Below, one piece after another: positions 17,566-29,032 of a stretch of 64,000 nucleotides of DNA; positions within the stretch are counted from its first letter, which is position 1, and each line of letters starts with the position of its first letter. The position numbers were made by a program, and so were the translations under genes. The notes under the pieces are model-generated. The model had not been told where the DNA came from. It ran no database searches and saw nothing but the letters and a program-made list of their open reading frames with translations. Origin of the DNA: an uncultured Olsenella sp. (GTDB lineage Bacteria; Actinomycetota; Coriobacteriia; Coriobacteriales; Atopobiaceae). The stretch is from the NCBI GenBank assembly GCA_949290055.1, contig CASEQJ010000006.1, positions 1-64,000 on the forward strand, read 5' to 3'.

Positions 17566-17969
17566 GTGCGCAACCTTTCTCCCTGCCCGCCCGGCGTGCG
17601 CCCGCCGGCCGAGGCCCCACCTTACGTTGCGCTTAATTCTAGATTGCATATTTGCGCGCTATTCTCTCTATCCAGGTATGTTTTATTCATATTTGTGCTA
17701 TTCCGCTGGTATCTTTCTTTCTTGCAACATGGGACCGATTTCATACATTCGCTCAACGGGTGACTTTTTGGGGCGAGCGGTTTTCATGTTTTACAAAAGT
17801 GCAGGTAACGAGTTTGTGTGTAGCTACAGATTGCGGTATCGATTCCATATCACAGTCAACTGCATTTGTCGAAATGCGTGTTTTTGTCGTTTTCAATATG
17901 CCTGAAAACCGATAAACTATACAAAATGCGTCAGGGCTTCTCGCCCCACGCCGACACCTGGAGGCGGCC
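17566..17969. promoter_or_regulatory. AT-rich divergent promoter gap, msmK / araC
   Basis: A 404-base gap, much richer in A+T than its neighbours, between divergent genes. It holds a direct repeat CATATTTG..GCTATTC at 17647-17664 and 17688-17703, 41 bases apart, which fits the tandem half-sites used by AraC-family activators. No small gene with a ribosome site was found. The core promoters cannot be fixed with confidence. Confidence 0.6.
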
Positions 17970-18824
17970 ATGGCCACGCACGAGCTCGAGTTCTCGACGT
18001 TCACGCACGGGCGCTACGTCGACCTCATGCCCTACCAGTACGGACGCGAGGCCTGCGAGCCCGGCCACGCCTTTGGTCCCGCGCGACGCGACCACTTTCT
18101 GTTCCACTACATAATCTCCGGTCGTGGCCTGCTCATGACGACGGACGAGAAGGGCGTCAAGACCGACTATCGCCTCTCGGCGGGCGAGGGGTTCCTCATC
18201 TTTCCCGGCCAGGTGAACACCTACGTGGCGGACCTCGACGACCCCTGGGAGTACGTATGGGTCGAGTTCGACGGCATTCGCGTGCGCGACGACCTGGAGG
18301 CGGCGGGGCTCACGCCCTCCTCCCCCGTCTACCGCTCGCAGTCGAGCGAGCTGCGCGCCCACATGGTCGAGGAGATGCGCTATCTGGTCTCGAACAGGAA
18401 CGCCTCCGCGCTGCATCTCGTCGGGCACACCTATCTCTTCCTTGACTACCTGCTGCGCTCCGTGGCGCACCCCGACGAGCCGGCCGCAAACCGCCTGCAG
18501 GGCTTCTACATAAGCGAGGCGATCGACTTCGTGAAGGAGAACTACCAGGCGGACATCTCAGTCGAGGACATAGCCAAGCGGACCGGCCTCAACCGCAGCT
18601 ACTTCGGCAAGGTGTTCAAGGCCGCCACGGGCAAGTCCCCGCAGCAGTACCTGATCGGTTATCGCATGGGCAAGGCGGCCGAGCTGCTCAAGCTCACCGC
18701 ACTGCCGGTGGCCGAGGTGGGACGGGCCGTGGGATACCCAAACCAGCTGCACTTCTCGCGCGCCTTCAAGGGCGTCTACGGCGTATCCCCGCGCGCGTGG
18801 CGCCGCGAGAACGCGGCCGTGTGA
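17970..18824 (+). CDS. AraC-family regulator of the alpha-galactoside operon
   Basis: A 284-residue regulator. An N-terminal cupin-like sugar-sensing domain (HYIISGRGLLMTTDEKG, residues about 1-160) is followed by a double helix-turn-helix domain (DISVEDIAKRTGLNRSYFGKVFKAATGKSPQQYLIGYRM). It is divergent from the transport operon, the usual arrangement for MsmR/RafR-type activators. GGAGG lies 7 bases before the ATG. It probably activates the ATPase-to-alpha-galactosidase operon when the sugar binds. Confidence 0.92.
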   Translation: MATHELEFSTFTHGRYVDLMPYQYGREACEPGHAFGPARRDHFLFHYIISGRGLLMTTDEKGVKTDYRLSAGEGFLIFPGQVNTYVADLDDPWEYVWVEFDGIRVRDDLEAAGLTPSSPVYRSQSSELRAHMVEEMRYLVSNRNASALHLVGHTYLFLDYLLRSVAHPDEPAANRLQGFYISEAIDFVKENYQADISVEDIAKRTGLNRSYFGKVFKAATGKSPQQYLIGYRMGKAAELLKLTALPVAEVGRAVGYPNQLHFSRAFKGVYGVSPRAWRRENAAV

Positions 18825-18842
18825 CGGGGCCCGGGCCGCCTG

Positions 18843-21318
<2,476 letters not shown>

Positions 21319-22530
21319 CTAACGAGAGCCACCGCGGGCAAGCGTGGCGAGCGCACGACCGCCGAGCACGAGCTGGACCACGAGCAGCGCGCCGGCGGCG
21401 AGCCAGAGCGCGTCGTAGCCGCCAAGTGCGACGAGCTGGCTGCCGAGCGCGGAGCCCACGCCACCGCCCGCAAAGACGCCGAGGCCGATGAGTCCGGTGC
21501 AGAGGCCCGTCTGCGCGGGGTCGGCGTCCATGGAGAGCGAGACGAGCGTGGGCTGCGTGAGGATGTAGCCAAAGCCGAGCGCGCCCGCGGCAAGGAGCGC
21601 AGGCTGCCATGCACCCGTCGCCGTAACGAGCACAAGCGTCGCTATGGCCAGCAGCCCCGAGGCCTCTCCCACATAGATCACCCCGTGCGGGCCGTGAGCC
21701 GCCCCAATGCGCCCGGAGACGGTGCCGCCAACCAGGCACATGACCCCGTAGAGCATCATGATCAGCCCCGCCTGCGTGGAGCCGAGGCCGCAGCGCTCGG
21801 AGAGAAACGTGCCCATGAAGCCGTAGACGCCCAGGAAGACAATGCCCGTGGTGCACGCTACGAAGAAGATCGCACGATGGCTACCGAAGAAGATTCTCGC
21901 GGCACGGACGAAGAAGCTGCCCTGGGGCGTTGCCGCCGCGGGCTCGGCGGCCTTCTTGCCCGCCGGCAACTCGGTGCGCGGAAGCCGCCAGAGCAGCGCA
22001 AGTGCCACCAGCGCGAGTACTCCGAAGCAGGCAAACGCCGCGCGCCAGCTCATGAGGTCCGTGATGATGCCGCCGAGGCCCGAGGAAAGCCCCTGCCCGG
22101 TAAAAGTAATGCCCATGAGGACACCCACCGCCGCACCGCGGCGCTCCGGGCCCACGACGTCACCCACGTGCGCCTGGGAGACGGCGATGATGCCCGCTGC
22201 GAAGCAGCCCGTGAGCACGCGCGCCGCCACGAGCAGCGGCAGCGTGGGCGCCACGGCGCAGAGGAACGTCCCCGCGGCGAGGCCGGCCACGATCACGTGC
22301 AGCACGCGCAGGCGGCCAAAGCGGTCGCCGAGCGTGCCGCACACGGGCTGGAGCAGGCCATAAGGCACGAGATAGGCGGTGAGCACGATCGTCGCCGCCG
22401 AGGCCGCCACGCCCAGTGCGTTTGCAATGGCGGGCAGCGCCGGCGAAACGAACCAGTTGTCGGCGGCGGAGACGAGTCCGCAGAAGCCCAGCGTGTAGAC
22501 GACGCGCTTCTGCTCGGAGGTAAGGTCCAT
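21319..22530 (-). CDS. MFS transporter, drug/metabolite efflux type
   Basis: A 403-residue major facilitator with 12 predicted membrane segments. The loop motif between segments 2 and 3 (GTLGDRFGRLRVL) is the family signature. Segment 5 contains GQGLSSGLGGIITDLMSWRAAF, resembling the antiporter motif of drug:proton exporters. The substrate is unknown. The start at 22530 (MDLTSEQKRVV) has AAGGG upstream. It lies 49 bases downstream of copA on the same strand, but no link to copper is evident. Confidence 0.85.
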   Translation of the reverse strand: MDLTSEQKRVVYTLGFCGLVSAADNWFVSPALPAIANALGVAASAATIVLTAYLVPYGLLQPVCGTLGDRFGRLRVLHVIVAGLAAGTFLCAVAPTLPLLVAARVLTGCFAAGIIAVSQAHVGDVVGPERRGAAVGVLMGITFTGQGLSSGLGGIITDLMSWRAAFACFGVLALVALALLWRLPRTELPAGKKAAEPAAATPQGSFFVRAARIFFGSHRAIFFVACTTGIVFLGVYGFMGTFLSERCGLGSTQAGLIMMLYGVMCLVGGTVSGRIGAAHGPHGVIYVGEASGLLAIATLVLVTATGAWQPALLAAGALGFGYILTQPTLVSLSMDADPAQTGLCTGLIGLGVFAGGGVGSALGSQLVALGGYDALWLAAGALLVVQLVLGGRALATLARGGSR

Positions 22531-22578
22531 AAGGTCGACCCTTCTTGAACACACGAATTGAGCCGACCCATTGTAGAC

Positions 22579-22785
22579 CTACGCGACGGTGGCCTCGTAA
22601 CCGGCGTCGACGACGGCGGCCACCAGGACCTCGTCGCTCACGGAGTCGGCAGCCTCGACGGTCGCGGTGCCAGCCTCGAGGTTCACGTCCACGGCGCTCA
22701 CGCCGTCGACGCCCTCGAGCGCCTTCCTCACGTGCGCGACGCAGTGCTGGCACATCATGCCGGTCACGTTCAGGGTCTTGGTCAT
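22579..22785 (-). CDS. copZ: possible separate CopZ copper chaperone from an internal start
   Basis: The last 68 codons of copA form a complete CopZ-type domain starting [15 protein letters not shown]. The internal ATG at 22785 is preceded by AGAAAGGAAACGACC, a good ribosome site at normal spacing. This suggests the chaperone may also be made alone, either as a relic of a once separate copZ gene whose upstream stop was lost, or as a working dual product. Both the fusion and the start are seen in sequence; dual expression is inference. Confidence 0.5.
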   Translation of the reverse strand: MTKTLNVTGMMCQHCVAHVRKALEGVDGVSAVDVNLEAGTATVEAADSVSDEVLVAAVVDAGYEATVA

Positions 22786-25140
22786 GGTCGTTTCCTTTCT
22801 CGATTCCTCTATCCTCACGCTCGCCGCAGCGGGTGCCGCGACGTCGGCAGTGACCTCACTTGGCTTCCAGGTGCGAAGGCGCAGCGCGTTCGTCACCACA
22901 AAGACGGAGCTGAAGCCCATGGCGGCGGCACCGATCATGGGGTTCAGCGTAATGCCCCACGGCGACAGCACGCCCGCCGCCACCGGAATGCAGACCGCGT
23001 TGTAGAAGAGCGCCCAAAAAAGGTTCTGCTTGATGTTTCTCATCGTGGCGCGGCTGAGCTCCATGGCGGTGGCCACGTCGGCCGGGTCGGAGTGCATGAG
23101 CACCACGTCGGCCGAGCTTATCGCCACGTCCGTGCCGGCGCCGATGGCGATTCCCACGTCGGCGCGAGCGAGCGCGGGCGCGTCGTTTATGCCGTCTCCG
23201 ACCATGGCGACGGTGCGGCCGGCCTCCTGCAGCTCGCGAACCTTGGCCTCCTTCTGCGCCGGCAGCACGCCGGCAATGACCTCGTCGACGCCCACCTGGC
23301 GCGCCACGGCGGCAGCAGTTCGCTCCTGGTCGCCGGTGAGCAGCACCGTGCGGGCGCCCATCGCACGCAGACGCGCAATCGCGGCGGCGCTCGTCGGCTT
23401 CACGGGGTCAGCCACGGCGATCATGCCCAGCGCACGACCGGCAAGCGAGAAGAACAGCGGGGTCTTGCCGTCGTCCGAGAGCGCCGCGGCGCTCTCGGCG
23501 AGCTTGCCGAGTTCCACGCCGTGCGCCGCCATGAGGCGCGCATTGCCCGCAAGCGCCGGCGCGCCGTCAACGGCGGCGGAGAGGCCACCGCCCGCGACCT
23601 GCTCGAACTTCTCGACAGGCACGTCCTTATCGGCATGCGGGCCCTTCTCGTCCGCGTAGGCGCAGACGGCGCCGGCCAGCGGGTGCTCGCTCTTGCGCTC
23701 GAGCGCCGCAGCCACGCGCAGCAGCTCACTCTCGCTCACGCCCGGGGCGAGAAGGACGTCCGTCACGCGCGGCTCGCCCGCCGTCACGGTACCGGTCTTG
23801 TCCAGCACGACGGCGTCCACGCTGCAGGCGGTCTCGAGCGCCTCGGCGGACTTGATCAGGATGCCGTTGGCGGCGCCGCGGCCGGTGCCCACCATGATGG
23901 CCGTGGGCGTGGCCAGACCGAGCGCGCACGGGCAGGAGATCACGAGGATCGAGATGGCGTGCGTGAGCGCCGTGGCAACGTCGCCAGCAAGCGCGAGCCA
24001 CGCCACAAACGTCACCGCGGCAATCGCAATCACCACGGGCACGAAGACGCCGGCGATCCTGTCCGCCATGCGCTCTATGGGGGCCTTGGAGCTCGTGGCC
24101 TCGTCGACGAGGCGAATGATCCCAGCGAGCGTGGTGTCGTCGCCGACGGCGCGCGCCTCCATGGCAAACCAGCCGCGCGTGGAGACCGTAGCGCCGGTCA
24201 CGCGGTCGCCCACGCCCTTCTCGACCGGGACCGCCTCGCCGGTTATGGCGGACTCGTCCACGGCGGCGGAGCCCTCGACCACCACGCCGTCCACCGGCAC
24301 GGACTCGCCCGCGCGCACGACCACGCGCTCCCCCACGCGCACGTCCTCGGTGGGGACCTCGACCTCCTCGCCGTCGCGCACGACGGTGGCCGTCTTAGGC
24401 GCGAGGTCCATGAGAGCGGCTATGGCGTCCGTGGTGCGGCCCTTGGCGCGAGCCTCGAAGAACTTGCCCAGCGTGATGAGGGTGAGAATCATGCCCGCGG
24501 AGTCGAAGTAGAGGTTGTGCGCGGCGGCGTGGAGCGTGGCCATGTCACCCACGCCCGCGGCCCACGCCATACGGTAGAGCTGCGCGACCGACCACAGCGC
24601 GGAGGCGGCCGAGCCCAGCGCGATCAGCGAGTCCATGTTGGGCGCGCGGTGCGCTAGCGTCTTGAAGCCGGTGACGAAGTAGTGACGGTTCGCAAAGAGA
24701 ATGGGCGCGCACAGCAGCAGCTGCGTGAGGCCGAGCGCCACAAGGTTGGTCTCGCCCGAGAGCGCGGGAGGCTGCGGCCAGCCAAACATGGGGCCCATGG
24801 CCACGTAGAAGAGCGGGGCCGAGAAGACCGCGGAGACGATCAGCTGGTTGCGCTTCTCGCGAATGGCCTTCTCGGCGGCCGCGCCGGGGCGCTCGGCGGA
24901 CGCGGCGCCGCGGCCCTTCTCGCCCGCCGGCGCGCGACGGGTGGCCCCGTAGCCGGACCTCTCGATGGCCTCCACCACGGCGGCGGCCGTCTCGGGCGAG
25001 CCGTCGTAGTCGAGCTCCATCGAGTTCTTGAGCAGGTTCACGTTGGCGCAGGCCACGCCGGGTACCTCGCCCGCCGCCCTCTGCACACGCGCCGAACACG
25101 CCGCGCAGGTCATGCCCGTTATGTCGAACGTCTCTCTCAT
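22579..25140 (-). CDS. copA: copper-exporting P1B-type ATPase with C-terminal CopZ-like domain
   Basis: An 853-residue copper ATPase. In order: N-terminal metal-binding domain (GMTCAAC, residues 1-70), eight membrane segments, TGE loop (near 301), CPC ion-binding motif (403-405), phosphorylation site DKTGT (447-451), SEHPLAGA and GDGINDAP. It continues in frame into a second metal-binding domain (GMMCQHC, residues 786-853) that looks like a free-standing CopZ chaperone. The join ([10 protein letters not shown]) is encoded by what looks like a 5' untranslated leader with AAAGGAA before an ATG. csoR lies upstream on the same strand, so copper control is expected. Confidence 0.93.
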   Translation of the reverse strand: MRETFDITGMTCAACSARVQRAAGEVPGVACANVNLLKNSMELDYDGSPETAAAVVEAIERSGYGATRRAPAGEKGRGAASAERPGAAAEKAIREKRNQLIVSAVFSAPLFYVAMGPMFGWPQPPALSGETNLVALGLTQLLLCAPILFANRHYFVTGFKTLAHRAPNMDSLIALGSAASALWSVAQLYRMAWAAGVGDMATLHAAAHNLYFDSAGMILTLITLGKFFEARAKGRTTDAIAALMDLAPKTATVVRDGEEVEVPTEDVRVGERVVVRAGESVPVDGVVVEGSAAVDESAITGEAVPVEKGVGDRVTGATVSTRGWFAMEARAVGDDTTLAGIIRLVDEATSSKAPIERMADRIAGVFVPVVIAIAAVTFVAWLALAGDVATALTHAISILVISCPCALGLATPTAIMVGTGRGAANGILIKSAEALETACSVDAVVLDKTGTVTAGEPRVTDVLLAPGVSESELLRVAAALERKSEHPLAGAVCAYADEKGPHADKDVPVEKFEQVAGGGLSAAVDGAPALAGNARLMAAHGVELGKLAESAAALSDDGKTPLFFSLAGRALGMIAVADPVKPTSAAAIARLRAMGARTVLLTGDQERTAAAVARQVGVDEVIAGVLPAQKEAKVRELQEAGRTVAMVGDGINDAPALARADVGIAIGAGTDVAISSADVVLMHSDPADVATAMELSRATMRNIKQNLFWALFYNAVCIPVAAGVLSPWGITLNPMIGAAAMGFSSVFVVTNALRLRTWKPSEVTADVAAPAAASVRIEESRKETTMTKTLNVTGMMCQHCVAHVRKALEGVDGVSAVDVNLEAGTATVEAADSVSDEVLVAAVVDAGYEATVA

Positions 25141-25156
25141 CGAAGCTCCGTCTGCT

Positions 25157-25218
25157 AGTTGGGGACAGTCCCCAAATTACAGAAAACTTTTATGCGAATT
25201 GGGGACTGTCCCCAATTG
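25157..25218. repeat. repeat family D, copy 1 (GGGGACAGTCCCC pair)
   Basis: Two 13-base palindromes (GGGGACAGTCCCC and GGGGACTGTCCCC), each flanked by AATT, face each other across an 18-base spacer. They lie in the csoR-copA gap. A second copy with a conserved spacer is at 49581-49647. The element probably folds as one long hairpin and could attenuate copA or stabilise mRNA. Confidence 0.8.
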
Positions 25219-25223
25219 ACAGG

Positions 25224-25535
25224 TCACATGAACTTGCGGAAGAGGTCCATGACCTCGTCGGTGACCTCGGTGTCGCCGGCCTGAATCCGCTCGACCACAC
25301 AGGTCTCCAGGTGGTCGCGCATGACCTCGCGCGAGATCGCCTTCACGGCGGACTCCACGGCCGCGAGCTGCGTGAGGACGTCGCCGCAGTAGCGGTCCCC
25401 CTCCACCATCTGCCGAATGCCGTTCAGCTGGCCCACGGCGCGGTTGATCCGACGCGTGACGCTGGCCTTGAGCTCGGGCGAGCGCGGCGTGTGCTTGAGG
25501 GCGCCGCAGTGCGGACAGTCGTTCTTCTCGGGCAC
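25224..25535 (-). CDS. csoR: CsoR-type copper-sensing repressor
   Basis: A 103-residue all-helical metal sensor of the CsoR/RcnR family. The Cu(I) ligand set is present as C50, H75 and C79 (RYCGDVL, DHLETCV), matching the Cys-His-Cys pattern of copper sensors, not the nickel or formaldehyde branches. An added N-terminal CPHCG motif is unusual and might bind metal. The GTG start at 25535 has AAGGAGGAG upstream. It heads the csoR-copA operon and has its own operator in the promoter. Confidence 0.92.
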   Translation of the reverse strand: MPEKNDCPHCGALKHTPRSPELKASVTRRINRAVGQLNGIRQMVEGDRYCGDVLTQLAAVESAVKAISREVMRDHLETCVVERIQAGDTEVTDEVMDLFRKFM

Positions 25536-25579
25536 GGCTCCTCCTTCGTCAAAATACCCCCTCGGGGTTTATTATGCTG

Positions 25580-25608
25580 AGTCTATACCCTATAGGGGTA
25601 TTAATCAA
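25580..25608 (-). promoter_or_regulatory. csoR promoter with CsoR operator in the spacer
   Basis: On the reverse strand, TTGATT (25603-25608) and TAGACT (25580-25585) are separated by exactly 17 bases. The spacer is occupied by the near-palindrome ATACCCCTATAGGGTAT (25585-25601), which fits known CsoR operators. A second G/C-rich dyad (ACCCCGAGGGGGTA) lies between the -10 and the start. Bound CsoR would block RNA polymerase. Confidence 0.8.
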
Positions 25609-25624
25609 ACATCAGGTAATGGAT

Positions 25625-25740
25625 CTTTTCCGGTTATGTACACCCATCGAAGGGCCAACGTTCACCAGCACTTCATCTACCAGCAGTTCTGCAAGGGGTT
25701 GCCTCATGCATATGATGTGGGGGTGTACATAACCGAAAAG
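25625..25740. repeat. dyad G: TTATGTACACCC inverted repeat
   Basis: CTTTTCCGGTTATGTACACC (25625-25644) is mirrored by GGTGTACATAACCGAAAAG (25722-25740) with one unpaired base. The spacer is about 77 bases. It lies between divergent csoR and the acetyltransferase, ending 13 bases before the latter's ATG. Function unknown; operator or transcribed hairpin are both possible. Confidence 0.65.
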
Positions 25741-25753
25741 TTGGGAGACATAG

Positions 25754-26317
25754 ATGCCCAATTCATACGAGACGGAACGCCTCACACTGCGCCCCTGGGC
25801 CGAGGCGGACGCCCCCGCGCTCTTCCGCTGGGCGCGCGACCCCGAGGTGGGGCCGCGCGCCGGGTGGGAGCCGCACGAAAGCGTCGAGGAGAGCGCGCGG
25901 ATCATTCGCGAGGTGCTCGCCGTGCCAGAGAGCTATGCGATCGTCGTCCGCGAGCGCACGCCCGAGGACGAGCCGGTCGGGGCAATCGGCCTCAAGTTTG
26001 GCGCCGCGTCCGACCTGGCGCGGGACGCGAGCGAGGCCGAGCTCGGCTACTGGCTCGCCCGGCCGCTCTGGGGGCACGGCTACACGCCCGAGGCAGGACG
26101 CGCCCTGCTCGCCCACGCCTTCGACGATCTGCGGCTCGAGAGGGTGTGGGCCGGCCACTACGAGGGCAACCTGCAGAGCCGGCGCGTCATGGAGAAGCTC
26201 GGGCTCACGGAGGTGCGCACGCGCGACGCAGACGGGCGCAGAGAGCGCGTCCTGTGCGTCACGTGTGCGGAGTGGGAACGCAACCAAGCGGCGGGCGAGA
26301 AGAACGACCTCCCCTAG
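25754..26317 (+). CDS. GNAT-family N-acetyltransferase (RimJ/RimL-like)
   Basis: A 187-residue acetyltransferase starting MPNSYETERLTLRPW, the typical opening of RimJ/RimL-like GNAT enzymes. ELGYWLARPLWGHGYTPEA carries the acetyl-CoA-binding beta-bulge region, and YEGNLQSRRVMEKLGL is the usual C-terminal block. The substrate is probably a protein N-terminus or a small amine but is not identifiable. GGGAG precedes the ATG. Its TAG stop interlocks with the opposite-strand TAG of the bile-salt-hydrolase-type gene through a shared CTAG. Confidence 0.85.
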   Translation: MPNSYETERLTLRPWAEADAPALFRWARDPEVGPRAGWEPHESVEESARIIREVLAVPESYAIVVRERTPEDEPVGAIGLKFGAASDLARDASEAELGYWLARPLWGHGYTPEAGRALLAHAFDDLRLERVWAGHYEGNLQSRRVMEKLGLTEVRTRDADGRRERVLCVTCAEWERNQAAGEKNDLP

Positions 26318-27234
26318 CTGGCGAACGGAAACTCGCGAATCTGCGGGTCGTCGTAGGTCGCGTAGTAGTACGAGCGCGTCGCGGCAGAGAAGCCGCTGGT
26401 GTAGAGGGTCTTCTCGCAGGAGCCGTCGGCCGTCAGCGCACAGCCCTCGGGCACGGCCACCGAGCCGAGCGTGCGGAAGAGGCGCGTGACGTTATCCCTC
26501 TCGTCGGACTTGGTCGGGTAGTGCGCGTTGGCAAAGGCGACCTTCACAAAGCGAGAAGGACCAGAGTAGTCACCGGGAACGCCGCGCAGACCGAGACCCG
26601 ACCCAAAGGCGGTGAGCTCGGCGCGGCCCCACGAGACGCCCGCCGGGTCGTCGCCGGTGAGCGTGAGGTAGTTGCGCAGGTTCTGGCGCTGCCAACCGAA
26701 GTCGGGCTCGTTGGTGAGAACGTCGACGTCGTCATCCCAGACGCGCATGCCGTCCTCCATGCACTCCACCACGATCGAGCCCGTCGCGTCCGCGACGATC
26801 CAGTGCAGGTTGGCGACGGGCAGCTTGTCGCTCACGGCCTTGGCCACCACGGTCACGCCGGAGAGCGCGGCTCGGGCCTCGGAGACGGTCGCGAAGCTGC
26901 GCGCGACCCAGTACGGGAACTCGTAGGCGGCCACGTTGACGGTACCGTCCACGGGCGCGGCCGCGTAGCGCGCGCTCTGCGGGAAGTTGAGCCCCGCCAC
27001 AGCTAGGCCCGCGTCGTTGGCGCAGTCAAAGTAGAGCGGCACCCCGAGCGCCTCAATGCCCACGCCGATCACGTCGTGGCCGCGGGCGGGGTCGCCGGGA
27101 CGGTCGAAGGCGGCGGGCACGGCCGCGTCGCCGGGCGTGCGAAGAATGCCCTGCCCATAGTCGAACGTCCAGTCGAGGTTGCGGCCAAAGAACATGTTCC
27201 CCTGGTCGTCCGTGAAGCGAACCGCTGTGCACAT
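26314..27234 (-). CDS. bsh: choloylglycine hydrolase family (bile salt hydrolase / penicillin V acylase)
   Basis: A 306-residue Ntn hydrolase that cleaves amide bonds of conjugated bile salts or related amides. The catalytic set falls at canonical positions: Cys2 (exposed after Met removal), Arg18 and Asp21 (FGRNLDW), Asn83 (GLNFP), Asn175 (LTNEPDF) and Arg228 (GPSRF). No signal peptide is seen, so it is cytosolic as usual. AAGGAGATG precedes the ATG. Whether it prefers bile salts, penicillin V or acyl-homoserine lactones cannot be told from sequence; a gut lifestyle favours bile salts. Confidence 0.88.
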   Translation of the reverse strand: MCTAVRFTDDQGNMFFGRNLDWTFDYGQGILRTPGDAAVPAAFDRPGDPARGHDVIGVGIEALGVPLYFDCANDAGLAVAGLNFPQSARYAAAPVDGTVNVAAYEFPYWVARSFATVSEARAALSGVTVVAKAVSDKLPVANLHWIVADATGSIVVECMEDGMRVWDDDVDVLTNEPDFGWQRQNLRNYLTLTGDDPAGVSWGRAELTAFGSGLGLRGVPGDYSGPSRFVKVAFANAHYPTKSDERDNVTRLFRTLGSVAVPEGCALTADGSCEKTLYTSGFSAATRSYYYATYDDPQIREFPFAS

Positions 27235-27352
27235 GACGCATCTCCTTGCATACGAACCGTTGTTGTGGAGATGCTACCCGCGACGGCGCCCGGGCAGACG
27301 CGCACACGGGACGAGCACGACGCTGTCCGCGCTTTCAGGTTGGGGGGCGAGG

Positions 27353-27550
27353 CTAGCTTGCCCGGGCGAGCGCGACGCCCGCGCCGGAGACGGCCGCGCA
27401 GGCGAGAAGCGCACCGACGTTCTCGACGGTCGGCTGCAGTGCCACGAGCACGAGGCCGAGAAGGGCGCAGGTGCCGCAGAGCAGCCCGCTCAGCGCGCCG
27501 AGCCTCCTCAGATACGACGCCTCGGCCCCCACGATCTTCTCGCCCAGCAT
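27353..27550 (-). CDS. small two-helix membrane protein, unknown
   Basis: A 65-residue protein with two hydrophobic segments (GALSGLLCGTCALLGLVLVAL and VGALLACAAVSGAGVALA) joined by a short polar turn. GAGGGGG lies upstream of the ATG. I do not recognise a family. It sits in the gap between the bile-salt-hydrolase-type gene and the alcohol dehydrogenase. Confidence 0.55.
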   Translation of the reverse strand: MLGEKIVGAEASYLRRLGALSGLLCGTCALLGLVLVALQPTVENVGALLACAAVSGAGVALARAS

Positions 27551-27676
27551 GGCGCACCCCCTCGACAGATAACCGTACGACTACACCGTATCGCCGCCAC
27601 GTCAACCGGACGTAAGCGCAGCGCCAGCGCCGTGCAAGCGCTAAGCTCTTCTCATGCAACCCGCGAAAGGAGTCCC

Positions 27677-28912
27677 ATGAACGACTTCACGTTCTTCTCG
27701 CCCACCCGCTTCGTCTTTGGCCGCGGCGTCTGCGACCGCACCGGCGCCGAGGTCGCCGCCTGCGGCCACGCGCGCGCCCTCGTCGTCTACGGCCAGGGCT
27801 CCGTGGTCCGCACGGGCACGCTCGCGCGCGTGCTCTCCTCCCTCGACGCCGCCGGCGTGGCGCACGAGGAGTTTGGCGGCGCGCGCCCCAACCCGAGCGT
27901 CGCACACGTCCGCGAGGGCGTGGAGGCGGCGCGCGCCTTCCAGGCGGACGTCATTCTCGCCGTGGGCGGCGGTTCGACCATAGACACCGCCAAGGCAATC
28001 TCGCTCGGCGTCCCCTACGCGGGCGACGTCTGGGACCTCTTCATGAAGGTCGCCAAGCCCGTCGCCGAGGGCAAGCCCGCCGTGGCCAGCGTCCTCACGA
28101 TTCCGGCCGCCGGCTCGGAGGCGAGCGACTCCTGCGTGATCTCCAACGACGAGCTCTGCCTCAAGCGCGGGCTCTCAACCGACCTCAACCCGCCCGAGCT
28201 CGCGATCATGGACCCCGAGCTCACCTTCACGCTGCCCCCCTACCAGACCGCGGCGGGCGTGACCGACATGTGCGCGCACATAATGGAGCGCTACTTCTCC
28301 AGCTACGGGCCCGTGCCCGTGACCGACAACATAGCCTGCGGCCTCGTGCGCACCCTCGTCGAGGAGGCGCCGCGCGCGCTCGCGGACCCCGAGGACTACG
28401 ACGCCCGCGCCAACATAATGTGGGCGGGCATGCTCGCGCACAACGGGCTGGCGGGCCTCGGTCGCAGCGCAAAGCCGAACACGCGCGCCGGCGGCTGGGA
28501 GAGCCACGCCCTCGAGCACGAGCTCTCGGCGCACGACGCCCGGATCGCGCACGGCGCCGGCCTCGCGGTGATCTTCCCGGCGTGGATGCGCTACGTCTGG
28601 CGCGCCAACACCGAGCGCTTCCTCTCGTTCGGCCGTGACGTCTTTGGCATTGAGCCGGTCGACCCCGAGGCGGACGGCGTGGACGTGACGCCCGAGCAGG
28701 CCGTCGCCGACGCCGTCTGCGCCACGATCGACGAGCTGCAGGACTTCTTCGTCTCACTCGGCATGCCGCGCACCCTCGGTGAGCTCGGCGTCACCGCGAA
28801 GCAGATCCCGGCGCTGCTGGCCACGCTCGAGCAGAACAAGGGCCGCGAGATCGGCGACCTCATGCGCCTCTCGCTCGACGACGTCCGCGCAATCTACGAG
28901 TCCGCGCTCTAG
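27677..28912 (+). CDS. iron-containing alcohol dehydrogenase (BdhA/YqhD-type)
   Basis: A 411-residue group III alcohol dehydrogenase. The nucleotide site shows GGGSTIDTAKAI, and metal ligands appear in GVTDMCAHIMERYF and ESHALEHELSAHDARIAHGAGL. It reduces aldehydes to alcohols with NAD(P)H during fermentation, butanol-dehydrogenase-like by overall pattern. GAAAGGAGTCCC precedes the ATG; the same leader is found before the next gene. It is a single gene, followed 120 bases later by the DedA gene. Confidence 0.93.
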   Translation: MNDFTFFSPTRFVFGRGVCDRTGAEVAACGHARALVVYGQGSVVRTGTLARVLSSLDAAGVAHEEFGGARPNPSVAHVREGVEAARAFQADVILAVGGGSTIDTAKAISLGVPYAGDVWDLFMKVAKPVAEGKPAVASVLTIPAAGSEASDSCVISNDELCLKRGLSTDLNPPELAIMDPELTFTLPPYQTAAGVTDMCAHIMERYFSSYGPVPVTDNIACGLVRTLVEEAPRALADPEDYDARANIMWAGMLAHNGLAGLGRSAKPNTRAGGWESHALEHELSAHDARIAHGAGLAVIFPAWMRYVWRANTERFLSFGRDVFGIEPVDPEADGVDVTPEQAVADAVCATIDELQDFFVSLGMPRTLGELGVTAKQIPALLATLEQNKGREIGDLMRLSLDDVRAIYESAL

Positions 28913-29032
28913 GCAGCCCAGACGGCCGAGAAGGACGACGGCACGCGACTTCTGTGCAATCGTTGATTATTTCGCCGCGCGCGGCGCGGGCGGCGATAAT
29001 GGAGCGCGCTGCCGTTTTCCGAAAGGAGTCCC

